A stretch of 64,000 nt of DNA from Pseudomonas sp. MM223 (lineage in GTDB: Bacteria > Pseudomonadota > Gammaproteobacteria > Pseudomonadales > Pseudomonadaceae): assembly GCA_947090765.1 (NCBI GenBank), contig OX352322.1:3517501-3581500 (forward strand). The letters run 5' to 3'. The stretch's first letter is position 1. Each line of letters opens with the position of its first letter. The notes beneath the pieces are model-generated. The model was not told the origin of the DNA. It saw only the letters and a program-made list of their open reading frames with translations, and searched no databases. Below are positions 1 to 8,940 of the stretch, one piece after another. The translations under genes were made by a program, and so were the position numbers.

Positions 1-151
1 TTTCAAACAGAGCGAACCACAAAGCCCGGTGCCTTACCTGATTGAACGTGCGATCAAGTGGGGCAATATGCCGTTGGAAGGCTGGCTTAGTGACGTGATC
101 AAGGACAACAATGTGGTCGACAACATCCGCGATGTGCTGGGCACCCGCTAG
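1..151 (+). CDS. C-terminal end of an unidentified protein (partial)
   Basis: The reading frame is open from the left edge and ends at a TAG at 149-151, giving the last 49 residues of a protein that starts outside the window. The visible tail is mildly amphipathic, ends in LGTR, and has no motif I recognise. It lies 90 bp upstream of the UvrA-like gene on the same strand, so the two could be cotranscribed, but no terminator or promoter is evident between them. I cannot name it. Confidence 0.5.
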   Translation, partial: FKQSEPQSPVPYLIERAIKWGNMPLEGWLSDVIKDNNVVDNIRDVLGTR

Positions 152-241
152 ACCGTGCTGAGGGGCAATGCTACCCACCCACAATCTTTGCCATTGCTGT
201 TACCTTGAGCTCACTGTTCAGCCACAGCCAAGGACTGCGTC

Positions 242-2758
242 ATGCCCCCACGCCAAACCACCCCGAACGGCTTCGTCCGCGTGCGCGGTGCCCGCGAGCA
301 CAATCTGAAGAACATTGATGTCGATATCCCCCGCGACGCTTTGGTGGTGTTTACCGGCGTGTCTGGCTCGGGCAAGTCTTCGCTGGCCTTTTCCACGCTG
401 TATGCCGAAGCCCAGCGGCGTTACTTCGAATCGGTGGCGCCCTACGCCCGGCGCCTGATCGACCAGGTCGGCGTGCCGGACGTGGATGCCATCGAAGGCC
501 TACCGCCGGCGGTGGCCTTGCAGCAGCAACGCGGTACGCCAAGTGCCCGCTCTTCGGTGGGCAGCGTGACCACGCTGTCCAGCTCGATTCGCATGCTCTA
601 CTCCCGTGCCGGGCATTACCCGGCCGGGCAAGCGATGCTGTACGCCGAAGATTTTTCGCCGAACACGCCCCAGGGCGCCTGCCCGGAGTGCCACGGCATG
701 GGCCGGGTGTACGAGGTGACTGAAGCGACCATGGTCCCCGACCCGTCGCTGACCATCCGCGAGCGCGCGGTGGCGGCGTGGCCGATGGCTTGGCAAGGGC
801 AAAACCAACGCGACATCCTGGTAACCCTGGGCTATGACGTCGACATCCCCTGGCGCGACTTGCCCCAGGCGCAGCGCGACTGGATCCTGTTCACCGAAGA
901 AACACCCACCGCACCGGTGTATGCCGGCCTGACCCCGGCGCAAACCCGTGCAGCACTCAAGCGCAAGCAGGAGCCCAGCTACCAGGGCACATTCATGGGC
1001 GCCCGGCGTTACGTGCTACACACCTTCATGCACTCGCAAAGCGCCCAGATGCGCAAGCGCGTGGCCCAGTACATGCGCCCCAGCCCCTGCCCACAGTGCC
1101 AAGGCAAGCGCCTTAAGCGCGAAGCGCTGGGCGTGACCTTTGCCGGCCTGGATATCGCCGAGCTGTCGCACCTGTCATTACAGGCGCTGGCCGAGGTGTT
1201 CCGCACGGTGGCGGCAGCGGACTACCTGACACAACAGCACAACGAACTGACCCTGGAAAAGCGCCTGGCCGCCCAACGTATCGCCAACGAGTTGCTGGAG
1301 CGCATCGACACACTGCTCGACCTCGGCCTCGGTTACCTGGCGCTGGAACGCAGCACCCCGACCCTGTCCTCCGGTGAGCTGCAACGCCTGCGCCTGGCCA
1401 CCCAGCTGAATTCGCAACTGTTCGGCGTGATCTACGTACTGGACGAGCCGTCGGCCGGTTTGCACCCGGCCGACAGCGAAGCGTTGTTCGAAGCCCTGCA
1501 ACGCCTGAAGCACGCGGGTAACTCAGTGTATGTGGTGGAGCACGACCTGGACACCATGCGCCGCGCCGACTGGTTGGTGGATGTAGGGCCGGCTGCGGGC
1601 GAGCATGGCGGCACCATCCTCTACAGCGGGCCGCCCGCGGGCCTGGCCGAGGTCGAGCCGTCACGTACCCGTGCCTATCTGTTCACCGCCCCGGCCCACG
1701 CCACACGTGCACCCCGCCAGGCACACGACTGGCTGAAACTTGAAGGCATCACCCGCAACAACCTCGATAACCTCAGCGCCGAATTCCCGCTGGGCTGCTT
1801 CACTGCTGTTACCGGTATATCCGGCTCGGGCAAGTCCAGCCTGGTCAGCCAGGCCCTGCTGGAACTGGTAGGTGAGCACCTGGGCCATGCCGAGCAGCGT
1901 AGTGAGCCAGAAGAGCAAAACCTGGAGGACGTACCTGAGCAAGCCTGCAGCGGCCAGGTAAGTGCCGGCCTGGGTAGCGTCAAGCGCCTGGTACAGGTCG
2001 ACCAGAAGCCGATCGGCCGCACGCCTCGCTCCAATCTGGCCACCTACACCGGCCTGTTCGACCACGTGCGCAAGCTGTTTGCCGCCACCGAACAGGCCAA
2101 GGCCCAAGGCTTCGACGCCGGGCGCTTTTCTTTCAACGTTGCCAAAGGCCGTTGCGCCAACTGTGAGGGTGAAGGGTTTGTCAGCGTCGAGTTGCTGTTC
2201 ATGCCCAGCGTGTATGCGCCCTGCCCGACCTGCCACGGCGCCCGATACAACCCCGAAACCCTGGCAGTGACCTGGCAAGGCATGAACATCGCGCAAGTGC
2301 TGCAACTGACCGTCGACCAGGCCCTGCAGGTATTTGCCGAACAGCCACCGGCGCGCCGTTGCCTGCAAGTGCTACAGGATATCGGCCTGGGCTACCTGCG
2401 CCTGGGCCAGCCGGCCACCGAACTGTCCGGTGGCGAAGCGCAGCGGATCAAGCTGGCCACCGAACTGCAACGCATTGCACGCGGAGCAACGCTGTATGTG
2501 CTGGATGAGCCCACCAACGGCCTGCATCCGCAAGACATCGACCGCCTGCTGGTGCAGCTCAATCGCCTGGTCGATGGCGGGCACAGCGTGGTGGTGGTCG
2601 AACATGACATGCGGGTTGTGGCGCAAAGTGACTGGGTAATCGACATCGGCCCTGGGGCCGGGGCCGCCGGAGGCAAGGTAGTGGCCAGCGGCACCCCGCA
2701 GGTGGTGGCGGGCTGTGCTGGCAGCCGCACAGCGGCATTCTTGGCCAAGGCCTTGTAA
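242..2758 (+). CDS. UvrA2-like excinuclease ATPase subunit (short class)
   Basis: A tandem ABC ATPase of the UvrA family, 838 residues against about 940 for housekeeping UvrA. Walker [10 protein letters not shown] lies near residue 39 and a second GISGSGKSS near 524; the ABC signatures are [12 protein letters not shown] and [12 protein letters not shown], and both Walker B/H-loop regions ([27 protein letters not shown]) are intact. CxxC zinc-binding pairs occur near 147, 283 and in the second half. Sequence passes directly from the RMLYSRAG segment to the first CxxC, so the UvrB-binding insertion of true UvrA is missing. That is the hallmark of UvrA2-type proteins, linked in other bacteria to tolerance of DNA-binding compounds rather than core excision repair. 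An AAGGAC ribosome site precedes the ATG. Role here is inferred from family. Confidence 0.9.
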   Translation: MPPRQTTPNGFVRVRGAREHNLKNIDVDIPRDALVVFTGVSGSGKSSLAFSTLYAEAQRRYFESVAPYARRLIDQVGVPDVDAIEGLPPAVALQQQRGTPSARSSVGSVTTLSSSIRMLYSRAGHYPAGQAMLYAEDFSPNTPQGACPECHGMGRVYEVTEATMVPDPSLTIRERAVAAWPMAWQGQNQRDILVTLGYDVDIPWRDLPQAQRDWILFTEETPTAPVYAGLTPAQTRAALKRKQEPSYQGTFMGARRYVLHTFMHSQSAQMRKRVAQYMRPSPCPQCQGKRLKREALGVTFAGLDIAELSHLSLQALAEVFRTVAAADYLTQQHNELTLEKRLAAQRIANELLERIDTLLDLGLGYLALERSTPTLSSGELQRLRLATQLNSQLFGVIYVLDEPSAGLHPADSEALFEALQRLKHAGNSVYVVEHDLDTMRRADWLVDVGPAAGEHGGTILYSGPPAGLAEVEPSRTRAYLFTAPAHATRAPRQAHDWLKLEGITRNNLDNLSAEFPLGCFTAVTGISGSGKSSLVSQALLELVGEHLGHAEQRSEPEEQNLEDVPEQACSGQVSAGLGSVKRLVQVDQKPIGRTPRSNLATYTGLFDHVRKLFAATEQAKAQGFDAGRFSFNVAKGRCANCEGEGFVSVELLFMPSVYAPCPTCHGARYNPETLAVTWQGMNIAQVLQLTVDQALQVFAEQPPARRCLQVLQDIGLGYLRLGQPATELSGGEAQRIKLATELQRIARGATLYVLDEPTNGLHPQDIDRLLVQLNRLVDGGHSVVVVEHDMRVVAQSDWVIDIGPGAGAAGGKVVASGTPQVVAGCAGSRTAAFLAKAL

Positions 2759-2920
2759 TGCAGATAATTGACCGTGCGCACAGGGCAGAACCGGCCACAG
2801 CGCACTGGGCCAATACCTCGTCGATGAGGCTTTTTTCACATTCAGGTCACTCTCCGCTGACATCCGGCCACCTAAAGTGCCGTCGCTCGCCAACGGAACG
2901 AGCTGACAGGAGTGGTAGCA

Positions 2921-3610
2921 ATGCTGCAAGGCGTCATCGACAAATCCCCGGCCCCCAGGCTTTACCAAGCCTTGCGCCTGCCTTCGCGTGGTGTATTGAT
3001 CACCGCGCTGTGCGTGCTGTTGGCGCTGGCCGTGACCGCCGCCTGGGCGCATAACCGCGCCGCCATCCCCAATCTTGGCAACCCACACCACCTGCAACGC
3101 AGCGGGCTTTACACCGACTGGGCCAAAGGTTCGGTGATTGTGGTGCTGCGGCATGCCGAGCGCTGTGACCGCTCCCGCGGCGCCTGTCTGGCTGACCCCA
3201 CCGGTATCACCGTCGCGGGCAGCCAGGTGGCCACTGATGTAGGCCGCGGCCTGCAACGCCTGGGCTTGGGCGCAGCCGATGTGTGGACCAGCCCGGAGGT
3301 GCGTACCCGGCAGACCGCGCAAGCCATGTTCGGTAAAACGATTGCCACCCAAGGCTGGCTCAATCAGTGCGACGGCCACTTTGCCGAAAACGCATTTGCC
3401 CACAAACGAAGCAGCCACAACCTGGTGCTGGTCAGCCACAGTGGTTGCATGGACCAAATGGAACAAGTGCTTGAAGTACCTGGCAGCGCCCGTTCTAACC
3501 GCTATGCCAGCGCGTTGTTCGTCACCCTGGGCAGCGATGGCAAAGCGAAGCTGCTGGGCCAGATGGATGCCAACGAATGGCGCAAACTTGTTGATGCCAA
3601 GGAGCTCTGA
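2921..3610 (+). CDS. histidine phosphatase family protein, membrane-anchored periplasmic
   Basis: A 229-residue protein with one hydrophobic segment at about residues 23-42, followed by the RHAE signature (VIVVLRHAERCD) of the histidine phosphatase superfamily, in which the His accepts the phosphate. A second conserved His lies in VLVSHSGCM. The N-terminal segment suggests anchoring in the inner membrane with the catalytic part in the periplasm. The ATG at 2921 is chosen because ACAGGAG lies 8 bp upstream; a GTG nine bases earlier is in frame but badly spaced. It ends 2 bp before the PAP2 phosphatase, so the pair is an operon and may act on the same envelope phosphate substrate. Substrate unknown; members in other bacteria act on lipopolysaccharide core phosphates. 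Confidence 0.85.
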   Translation: MLQGVIDKSPAPRLYQALRLPSRGVLITALCVLLALAVTAAWAHNRAAIPNLGNPHHLQRSGLYTDWAKGSVIVVLRHAERCDRSRGACLADPTGITVAGSQVATDVGRGLQRLGLGAADVWTSPEVRTRQTAQAMFGKTIATQGWLNQCDGHFAENAFAHKRSSHNLVLVSHSGCMDQMEQVLEVPGSARSNRYASALFVTLGSDGKAKLLGQMDANEWRKLVDAKEL

Positions 3611-3612
3611 AC

Positions 3613-4431
3613 ATGCCCTCTCGCGCCACCTTCTACCGCAACAACCTGCTGCTGCCTTTGTTGCTGGCCGCTACCGTGTTCGTGGCATTCGACCTCACAG
3701 AGCTCGACCGCTGGATCAGCAACCTGTTGCTCGACCCGGCCACCGGGCAGTTCCCGCTGCTGCACAATCAATGGTTCGAAAAAGTCACCCACAAATGGCC
3801 ACGGATACTGCCGGACTGGACAGGTGAACTGGCGGTTATTGGCAGCTTGCTGTCTTTCATCTGGCCACGCCTGGCCAACCGCCCCCAACTGGGCATGACC
3901 CGCCTGCTGGAAAAGGCCCAGATCGCGCCAGTGCTGCGTTTTACCACCCAATACCGTCGCGACTTTCTGTTCGTGGTGGTGGCGTTCGCACTGAGCACCA
4001 CTGTGATTCACTACCTGAAAAGCCATACCAGCGTGTACTGCCCGGTGGAAACCACGCTGTACGGTGGCCCGCAGGCCCGGGTCGAATGGTTCGAAAACTT
4101 CTCGTGGTGGAGCAAGGCCGGCGATGGCCGTTGCTGGCCAGGAGGCCATGCGTCCAGCGGCTTTACCTTGCTGGCACTGTATTTTGTGGCCTTGCGCCAC
4201 GGCTGGGTGCATGCCCGTAAACTGCTGGTGGCAATTCTGCTGGTGGGGTTCGTGTACGGTACTACCCGGGTGCTACAGGGCTGGCACTACATGTCGCACA
4301 CGTTCTGGGCCGGTATCTTTGTCTGGTTCAGCACATGGGTAACTGCGCTGTTCTTCTATGGCCGTAGTGCTTTACAGACACCGGAGCAAAACCCGGTGGT
4401 GCCTGATACAGCTGTCCCGCAGCCGTTGTAG
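3613..4431 (+). CDS. PAP2-family membrane phosphatase
   Basis: A 272-residue polytopic membrane protein with the PAP2 signature pieces in order: KSHTSVYCP, then PGGHASSGF (phosphate-binding and general-acid His), then GWHYMSHTFWAG carrying the nucleophile His. About five hydrophobic segments surround them. Family members remove phosphate from lipid carriers or lipid A on the periplasmic side. It follows the histidine phosphatase by 2 bp and is probably translated from the same messenger. The exact lipid substrate cannot be read from sequence. Confidence 0.9.
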   Translation: MPSRATFYRNNLLLPLLLAATVFVAFDLTELDRWISNLLLDPATGQFPLLHNQWFEKVTHKWPRILPDWTGELAVIGSLLSFIWPRLANRPQLGMTRLLEKAQIAPVLRFTTQYRRDFLFVVVAFALSTTVIHYLKSHTSVYCPVETTLYGGPQARVEWFENFSWWSKAGDGRCWPGGHASSGFTLLALYFVALRHGWVHARKLLVAILLVGFVYGTTRVLQGWHYMSHTFWAGIFVWFSTWVTALFFYGRSALQTPEQNPVVPDTAVPQPL

Positions 4432-4521
4432 CTCTGGCCACAAAAAGGTTGCGTTTGACCCTGCCCTGAGGCGATGCTCTCAAGACCGTTGAAGCAACGC
4501 TCAGGGAGGGCCTTTACCAGC

Positions 4522-4733
4522 ATGGAATCGCTTCACAACATCAAGTCAGACCTGGTCAGGACAGCCGACCACCTGGACAAACTCAGCCAAGCCATGAGCG
4601 GGCACGCCCGGTTCATGGAAGCCGCGGCTCGCAAAGCGAGATCGATGTGTCGGCGCACATCAAATCCATCGATGTAGTCGCCGATGAGTTGCGCTCTGTG
4701 GCTGCCAGAATCGACGACATTGAAGGTGCCTGA
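4522..4733 (+). pseudogene. small coiled-coil protein gene interrupted by a one-base frameshift
   Basis: From the ATG at 4522 (AGGGAGG just upstream) the frame reads MESLHNIKSDLVRTADHL and stays protein-like to about 4638, then runs into unrelated residues and a stop at 4675. Adding one base at 4638 restores a plausible continuation (RKAEIDVSAHIKSIDVVADE) to a TGA at 4731-4733, giving about 70 residues of helical, heptad-like sequence. The likeliest cause is loss of one G (GCGGAG to GCGAG), by mutation or sequencing error. Function unknown. Confidence 0.6.
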
Positions 4734-4760
4734 AGGCGAGCGCCTTGCCTGGGCCACGGG

Positions 4761-5114
4761 TCAGGTGAACTTGAGTTTCACCACTTTGCTCAGCGCCCAA
4801 CCACTGAAGACATAGAACGCGTCCAGATAGAACAGGCCTTGGTAATTGGTCAGCGGTGCCTGGTTCAACAGCACGTCTGGATCAGGCGCAGGGGGGAACA
4901 GGGCATAAAAGCCGTTGGGCAGCACAGCCAGTGCAAGCAGCAACAGATAGGTCAGCACTTGCAGCAGGGTGGCACGATTACGGAAAGCTCCGGCCCACTT
5001 GAGGCCGTAATAGGCGACCAGGCCGGCAACGGGCAACACCCAGAAATGCGTCGGGATCCCAATGAACATTTCAGCGACAACGCTTCTAGCTTCCACCCAC
5101 TGTTCTCCATCCAA
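4761..5114 (-). CDS. small integral membrane protein of unknown function
   Basis: A 117-residue protein with three strong hydrophobic stretches, at roughly residues 22-38, 48-72 and 90-110. The loop between the second and third is rich in Pro and Asp (FPPAPDPDVL). I see no catalytic motif. It lies between a broken plus-strand gene and an acetyltransferase transcribed in the same direction with about 50 bp between, so it may share the latter's transcript. No family name is offered. Confidence 0.65.
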   Translation of the reverse strand: MDGEQWVEARSVVAEMFIGIPTHFWVLPVAGLVAYYGLKWAGAFRNRATLLQVLTYLLLLALAVLPNGFYALFPPAPDPDVLLNQAPLTNYQGLFYLDAFYVFSGWALSKVVKLKFT

Positions 5115-5163
5115 ATGCGTGAATTATCGCGGGCATGTCAGGCAAATGCAAAACAGGCGCTGC

Positions 5164-5685
5164 TCAGGTCGCTTCTGGCTCTACCAGCCACTTCTTGAAC
5201 TTGGCCGGTGAACCTGCATAAAGCGCGTTGGGCGGAACATCCTGGGTTACCACGCTGTTCGCCGCGACCACACTGTTGTGACCGATGCTGATACCGGGCA
5301 AGACTACGGCACCTGCACCAATCCAGGCATTGTCACCCACGGTGATCGGGGCAATGTAGTCATTGTCCTTGCGCCGCTGCGGATTGAGATCATGGCTGGT
5401 CGTGCACAAACGTACTTGTGGGCCGAGCATGGCCATTCGACCAATGCGGATAGTGGCTTCGTCGAGAAACACGCACCCGCTGTTGATGAAAGCGCCCTGC
5501 CCCAGTTCAAGATTGCCGCGTTCGAAGTAGAAAGGCGGTCGAATGACCACATGGCTTTCAGTGCTGGCACCTGTTTTGGCCAAGAGACGATTGACCTGCT
5601 TCTTGCCCAGGTCATGTGTATCAAGCAAGCGCATGAACTGACGAGGAGATAAGGTTTTTTTGAGTTTTGCGACAAATAAGAACAC
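5164..5685 (-). CDS. hexapeptide-repeat O-acetyltransferase (maltose/galactoside type)
   Basis: A 173-residue protein of the left-handed beta-helix acyltransferase class. The hexapeptide repeat [LIV]GxxxX is visible from residue 60 (LELGQGAFINSG) to the end (ISIGHNSVVAANSVV), and the LacA-type active-site region TTSHDLNP carries the catalytic His. The C-terminal NALYAGSPAKFKKW is typical of the maltose/galactoside and NodL-like acetyltransferases, which move acetyl from acetyl-CoA to a sugar hydroxyl in the cytoplasm. The N-terminal 35 residues are basic and differ from the classical maltose-binding cap, so the acceptor is uncertain. Confidence 0.85.
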   Translation of the reverse strand: MFLFVAKLKKTLSPRQFMRLLDTHDLGKKQVNRLLAKTGASTESHVVIRPPFYFERGNLELGQGAFINSGCVFLDEATIRIGRMAMLGPQVRLCTTSHDLNPQRRKDNDYIAPITVGDNAWIGAGAVVLPGISIGHNSVVAANSVVTQDVPPNALYAGSPAKFKKWLVEPEAT

Positions 5686-5806
5686 GCGAGAAACCCGACG
5701 GTGGTGATGGCTATTTTTGTGATCATGATACGTTGAAGCGCTTTATCGGCAATGCCTGCGGTTTCTTGAACCGGCAACAGCAGCCCCTGATGGTTTCCTC
5801 AACATA

Positions 5807-5836
5807 CAAAAACCCGCTCTCGACGGCGGGTTTTTG
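5807..5836. terminator. rho-independent terminator, bidirectional
   Basis: A 10-bp stem AAAAACCCGC / GCGGGTTTTT with an 8-base loop. It lies just downstream of the leftward lipoprotein gene ending at 5855 and would release that transcript; the flanking A and T runs also let it work rightward. Confidence 0.85.
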
Positions 5837-5854
5837 CATTTGAAGGTCAGTTGA

Positions 5855-6223
5855 TCATGCTTTTGAACACATCAACGCGGCATCCAGCAACCGGCCATGG
5901 TCGTACCAGGCATCACGTTGATAGGCCGTGAACTGCTGCTGGCCTCCCGTGCTGCGCAGTTCCACAAGGCCTTCAGCCTTGTTGGGGTCGGTGCTTTCGA
6001 TGAACAGTCTGACCGAGTTACCGCCATCGACCTCGTAGGTTTTCACCTTCTCTGGAAGCTCGCCCTTCACGCACCCCAAGTAGGCAGGTGTGCTTTTCAC
6101 GGTGGTGCCAGAAGTATAATCATGGCCGTCACGCACATCAGGGTTTTGTGCGCAACCCGTCATGGCCAATGTGGCGAAGGCGGACATGAGTAATGCGCCT
6201 GCTACCGATCTTGAGCTCTTCAC
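5855..6223 (-). CDS. putative lipoprotein
   Basis: 122 residues beginning with a GTG codon 8 bp after GGAG. A signal peptide ends in a lipobox (LAMTGC, Cys at about residue 24), so the mature protein should be lipid-anchored at the cell envelope. The mature part has two further Cys (LGCVKG and ALMCSKA), which could form a disulfide. It ends in front of a strong terminator. No family recognised. Confidence 0.7.
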   Translation of the reverse strand: MKSSRSVAGALLMSAFATLAMTGCAQNPDVRDGHDYTSGTTVKSTPAYLGCVKGELPEKVKTYEVDGGNSVRLFIESTDPNKAEGLVELRSTGGQQQFTAYQRDAWYDHGRLLDAALMCSKA

Positions 6224-6448
6224 GCGACACGCTCCTGCTGCCCCATCGAGAACTTAGGAAAGTGTTGCCACGTCGCACGCCCTTTTTAGTTTTCGTGAAC
6301 CCATGTTACTGCTCAATGGCACCCGTGCCATATGTTTGTTTGCTATATGGGCTTTGGATGCATTGGCTCTGCAGACCGGCCAGCCTGGGCGAGCGCCCCA
6401 TGGTTTCACGCAGGCATGGCCGCACGCTGAAGGAATTGCAGCCTTGCA

Positions 6449-6589
6449 TCAATAGCGACGGTATTCCTGCCCGCCGTGGTCTGCGTCATAGTAATGACGG
6501 TGGTGCCTGCCATCGTGCCAATACGGCCAGCAGCCACTGAGTAGCAACAACCCTGACAACACGACGACCCATGCAGTCTTGCGTTTCAT
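6449..6589 (-). CDS. very small His/Tyr-rich lipoprotein
   Basis: A 46-residue product starting MKRKTAWVVVLSG with lipobox LLSGC at residue 20, then a short mature part rich in His, Tyr and Asp (DGRHHRHYYDADHGG) that might bind metal. The start is the second of two ATGs because GGAGG is 7 bp before it; the first ATG is only one base from the ribosome site. Function unknown. Confidence 0.65.
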   Translation of the reverse strand: MKRKTAWVVVLSGLLLLSGCWPYWHDGRHHRHYYDADHGGQEYRRY

Positions 6590-6784
6590 GTGCATACCTC
6601 CGACCAGGCGAAACCAGGCCTGGCATACGTTGGACCGCACATTGTCTGCTTGTTCAGCCAACGGCACGCCGCTGGTCTTCCTGCTCGCAAGATTTCATGA
6701 AAGGCCCTGGCCAGCCGGTGCGGGATGGGTATAAGCGCTGGCAAATGCCCCCAACTCCGAGTATTACCGAGCCCACTATCGGGG

Positions 6785-6883
6785 TCAGGCAATGGCCTTC
6801 AGAAACACCAAGGTTGCCACCAGGTCCAGTACCAGCACAGCAGCCACGACAAAAACCATGTAATAGCGGTCATCCTGAGTCAT
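6785..6883 (-). CDS. 32-residue single-span membrane protein
   Basis: ATG at 6883 to TGA at 6785-6787, giving a protein that starts MTQDDRYYMVFVVAAVLVLD and is almost wholly one hydrophobic helix. A GGAG lies 9 bp upstream. The charged N-terminus and single span resemble the tiny inner-membrane regulators common in gamma-proteobacteria, but I recognise no specific family. Support is composition and ribosome site only. Confidence 0.5.
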   Translation of the reverse strand: MTQDDRYYMVFVVAAVLVLDLVATLVFLKAIA

Positions 6884-6986
6884 TTTGGCGCTCTCCGCGA
6901 GTTCAATGTATCAGGGTCACAGCAATTACCGTTCCAGCACCGGGGCCCCTCCAACGGCTGCCACTGTGCTCATGCGTGGCGACCCT

Positions 6987-7277
6987 TTACGGCGCCTTGA
7001 CCTGGCATACCCCATTGGCTTTGTTCTTGCCGGTATACGAAACATCGGGCGAACCGTCGGGGTTGATCGACAGAGAAACCGTCACCCCACTGCCTTTGGC
7101 TTCGAAGTAGTTATCGTTGAACTTCTTCAGCTTGCCTTCCTTGCCATTGATATAGATGGGCCCACCCTTGTCGGCATGTACCTCGATGTTACCCGGGCAC
7201 GTTGCGTTCAGCAGCGGAATACCGGCCTGGGCAGCGCCCGACGCTGCCAGCAAAGCACTCAGCAATAATCTTTTCAT
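6987..7277 (-). CDS. small secreted protein of unknown function
   Basis: 96 residues with a classical signal peptide (MKRLLLSALLAASGAAQA, cleavage after AQA). The mature domain has two Cys (NATCPGN and NGVCQVK) likely to pair, and GGPIYINGKEGKLKKF suggests a small beta-rich periplasmic protein. The start at 7277 has GGAG 6 bp upstream; an upstream in-frame ATG has no ribosome site. No family assigned. Confidence 0.7.
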   Translation of the reverse strand: MKRLLLSALLAASGAAQAGIPLLNATCPGNIEVHADKGGPIYINGKEGKLKKFNDNYFEAKGSGVTVSLSINPDGSPDVSYTGKNKANGVCQVKAP

Positions 7278-7345
7278 CTGACGCTCCTCGCGTGGATTGA
7301 GCAAGATCGAAGCAATAGCCCAGATCGGCACTGCTCGCCAGCGCC

Positions 7346-7537
7346 TTATCGCTTTGTGCTTGACGCAGGCATGAAACTACCGACGAGCAACACACACGCG
7401 GGCCCTACAAGCCAACTGATGCTGGTTCCCGGGCTAACGACCGGAACAATAATGGTGATCGCGAACAGGCCAATCCCTGCCCAGAGACGCCTACGTGGCG
7501 TTAACCACTCGCGGAACCTTTCCAGCCTTTTTCCCAT
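7346..7537 (-). CDS. small membrane protein, paralogue 1 of a tandem pair
   Basis: 63 residues: a basic N-terminus (MGKRLERFREWLTPRRR), two hydrophobic segments, and a short tail ending TKR. AAGGAG lies 7 bp before the ATG. The layout matches the protein encoded just upstream (start 7839), and the two genes share 18 identical bases covering ribosome site and start, so they arose by duplication. Function unknown. Confidence 0.65.
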   Translation of the reverse strand: MGKRLERFREWLTPRRRLWAGIGLFAITIIVPVVSPGTSISWLVGPACVLLVGSFMPASSTKR

Positions 7538-7641
7538 TACCACGCTCCTTGATCGGTAGGCCGCGCAGCATAGCACTTCGGCTGCAAGGTCCTGAGGCTG
7601 CCACGCCACAGACCGGCGCGAAACCCTCCTTCAACCGAACC

Positions 7642-7839
7642 TCAACGCTTATCGTGCAACGCTGGCGGCCAAGCGCTCATGAACCACATGATTCCCGGCA
7701 TCCACACATAGAGCCAGTGTTGGCTCGGATACACACATATGCCGACAGCACCGATCGCGAGCAAGGTGCCTCCCGCTCGCCGCCTACGCTTCGGCGTGAA
7801 CCACCCCTGAAACGCCTTATGCCTATCCCGCAACCCCAT
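7642..7839 (-). CDS. small membrane protein, paralogue 2 of a tandem pair
   Basis: 65 residues, MGLRDRHKAFQGWFTPKRRR, then two hydrophobic stretches and a tail ending HDKR. It mirrors its downstream neighbour in length, in the W-[LF]-TP-[RK]RR motif at the membrane edge and in the final KR. AAGGAG is 7 bp upstream of the ATG. Such pairs can be immunity, stress or toxin-type proteins, but nothing here decides it. Confidence 0.65.
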   Translation of the reverse strand: MGLRDRHKAFQGWFTPKRRRRAGGTLLAIGAVGICVYPSQHWLYVWMPGIMWFMSAWPPALHDKR

Positions 7840-8038
7840 TACCACGCTCCTTGTTTGGTAAGCGGCGAAGCATATCAGGCAGGGTGATAGCTACACACTG
7901 CCGCAATATGTTGACCAAGGAGGCTAAGCCCCTCTCTAAACGGGCAGGATGGTAAGGCGTTGAAAAAGGCCACTCAGTAAGCAAGAATGGCGATTAGCCA
8001 TCGCATTGATGCAGTCGCTAATATCAGGGAAAAATGGA

Positions 8039-8578
8039 ATGAAATTAAAAGTTGCCGTCGCGCTCAGCTGCCTCCTTGGCGTCTCGAGCGTTGCTTTCGC
8101 CCGGCTGGATTTTCAATACCAGGAGCTGCCGCAAGATAGATCCAGCAGGGAATATGGCGCTCAAATCAAAGCCCTTGAAAAAGTGATGGATGGTTATAAA
8201 TGGGCCACTGAAAATGGCGCTGGCTTCATCATTACTTCAATCCCGAACCCCATCCCGAATGTGACGAGCGATCGCGCCGTCAACGGCTTGTACTTCGGAA
8301 TGCAGCGATTCATTTATGACAAAGAGCAATTTCGAGCTGCTCCCTATCGGCTCTACGCGCGACAAAGCGGTCGAGTGGGGTACGTAGAGCTCTGGGATGA
8401 TGAAAGCTCCGGATCCATGCATGTAAAAATCATTGACGACAACACCCTTGAAGTTTTCAACGACGCAAAAGAAAGCGACGAAAGCGACCGTCTCATATAC
8501 AAAAAAGTAGCGAATTTCGCAAAAAACCCTCATGCGAACAGGCTAAAAAGCGCGAGAGACGACGGTACGATTTTCTAG
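8039..8578 (+). CDS. exported protein of unknown function
   Basis: 179 residues beginning MKLKVAVALSCLLGVSSVAF with cleavage after AFA, so probably periplasmic. The mature part is mixed charged sequence without Cys pairs and ends in a basic segment. I chose the ATG at 8039 because the signal peptide starts there; AGGGA lies about 9 bp upstream. A+T content is higher than in the surrounding host genes. It is the last gene before the junction zone and could be host or a recent arrival. Confidence 0.65.
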   Translation: MKLKVAVALSCLLGVSSVAFARLDFQYQELPQDRSSREYGAQIKALEKVMDGYKWATENGAGFIITSIPNPIPNVTSDRAVNGLYFGMQRFIYDKEQFRAAPYRLYARQSGRVGYVELWDDESSGSMHVKIIDDNTLEVFNDAKESDESDRLIYKKVANFAKNPHANRLKSARDDGTIF

Positions 8579-8940
8579 GTTTAAATCCATAGTGGTGCTG
8601 GTTACCCTGACCAGGTGCATCGAGCAACCAGGCCACCTGGAGGTGAAGCAAGACAAGACCCGAGCCGTTACCTGCCGGCAATCGGACAACGGCATGGCCA
8701 GCCTTCCCTACTGAATGCTGGCCCCCTGAACCGGAGATGTTCGACGAAAGGCGTCGCGATGAAGGAACCCTATCGGTGACCGCGCCGATAGGGTCGCACC
8801 CAACCACTACTCAAGCCCGCCGACCTGCGCGGGCGTAGAGGGTCTTCCCGCCCGGGAAGCATGGGGAGCACGTAAAACAGACCTCGGGCCCGCACCACCC
8901 GTGGCGCCCGATCATCAAGGCTTTGGGAATCAGATGCCGC
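8579..8940. other. gene-free junction zone between host genes and prophage remnant
   Basis: About 360 bp without a convincing gene on either strand. It holds a small hairpin (CTGGT/ACCAG near 8600), the perfect inverted repeat at 8767-8794, and short G+C-rich palindromes around 8820-8860. No tRNA 3' end, the usual phage attachment target, is recognisable. The left attachment site should lie here or in 9148-9330, but the right end is outside the window so no core can be assigned. Confidence 0.4.
8767..8794. repeat. perfect 10-bp inverted repeat
   Basis: ACCCTATCGG (8767-8776) and CCGATAGGGT (8785-8794) are exact reverse complements around the 8-base spacer TGACCGCG. No T run follows, so it is not an obvious terminator. 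It could be a protein-binding site or an intergenic repeat element. Confidence 0.6.

Noticed and set aside
2372..3466. 364-codon minus-strand frame spanning two host genes
   Set aside because: It covers parts of the UvrA2-like and phosphatase genes on the other strand and has no recognisable domain.
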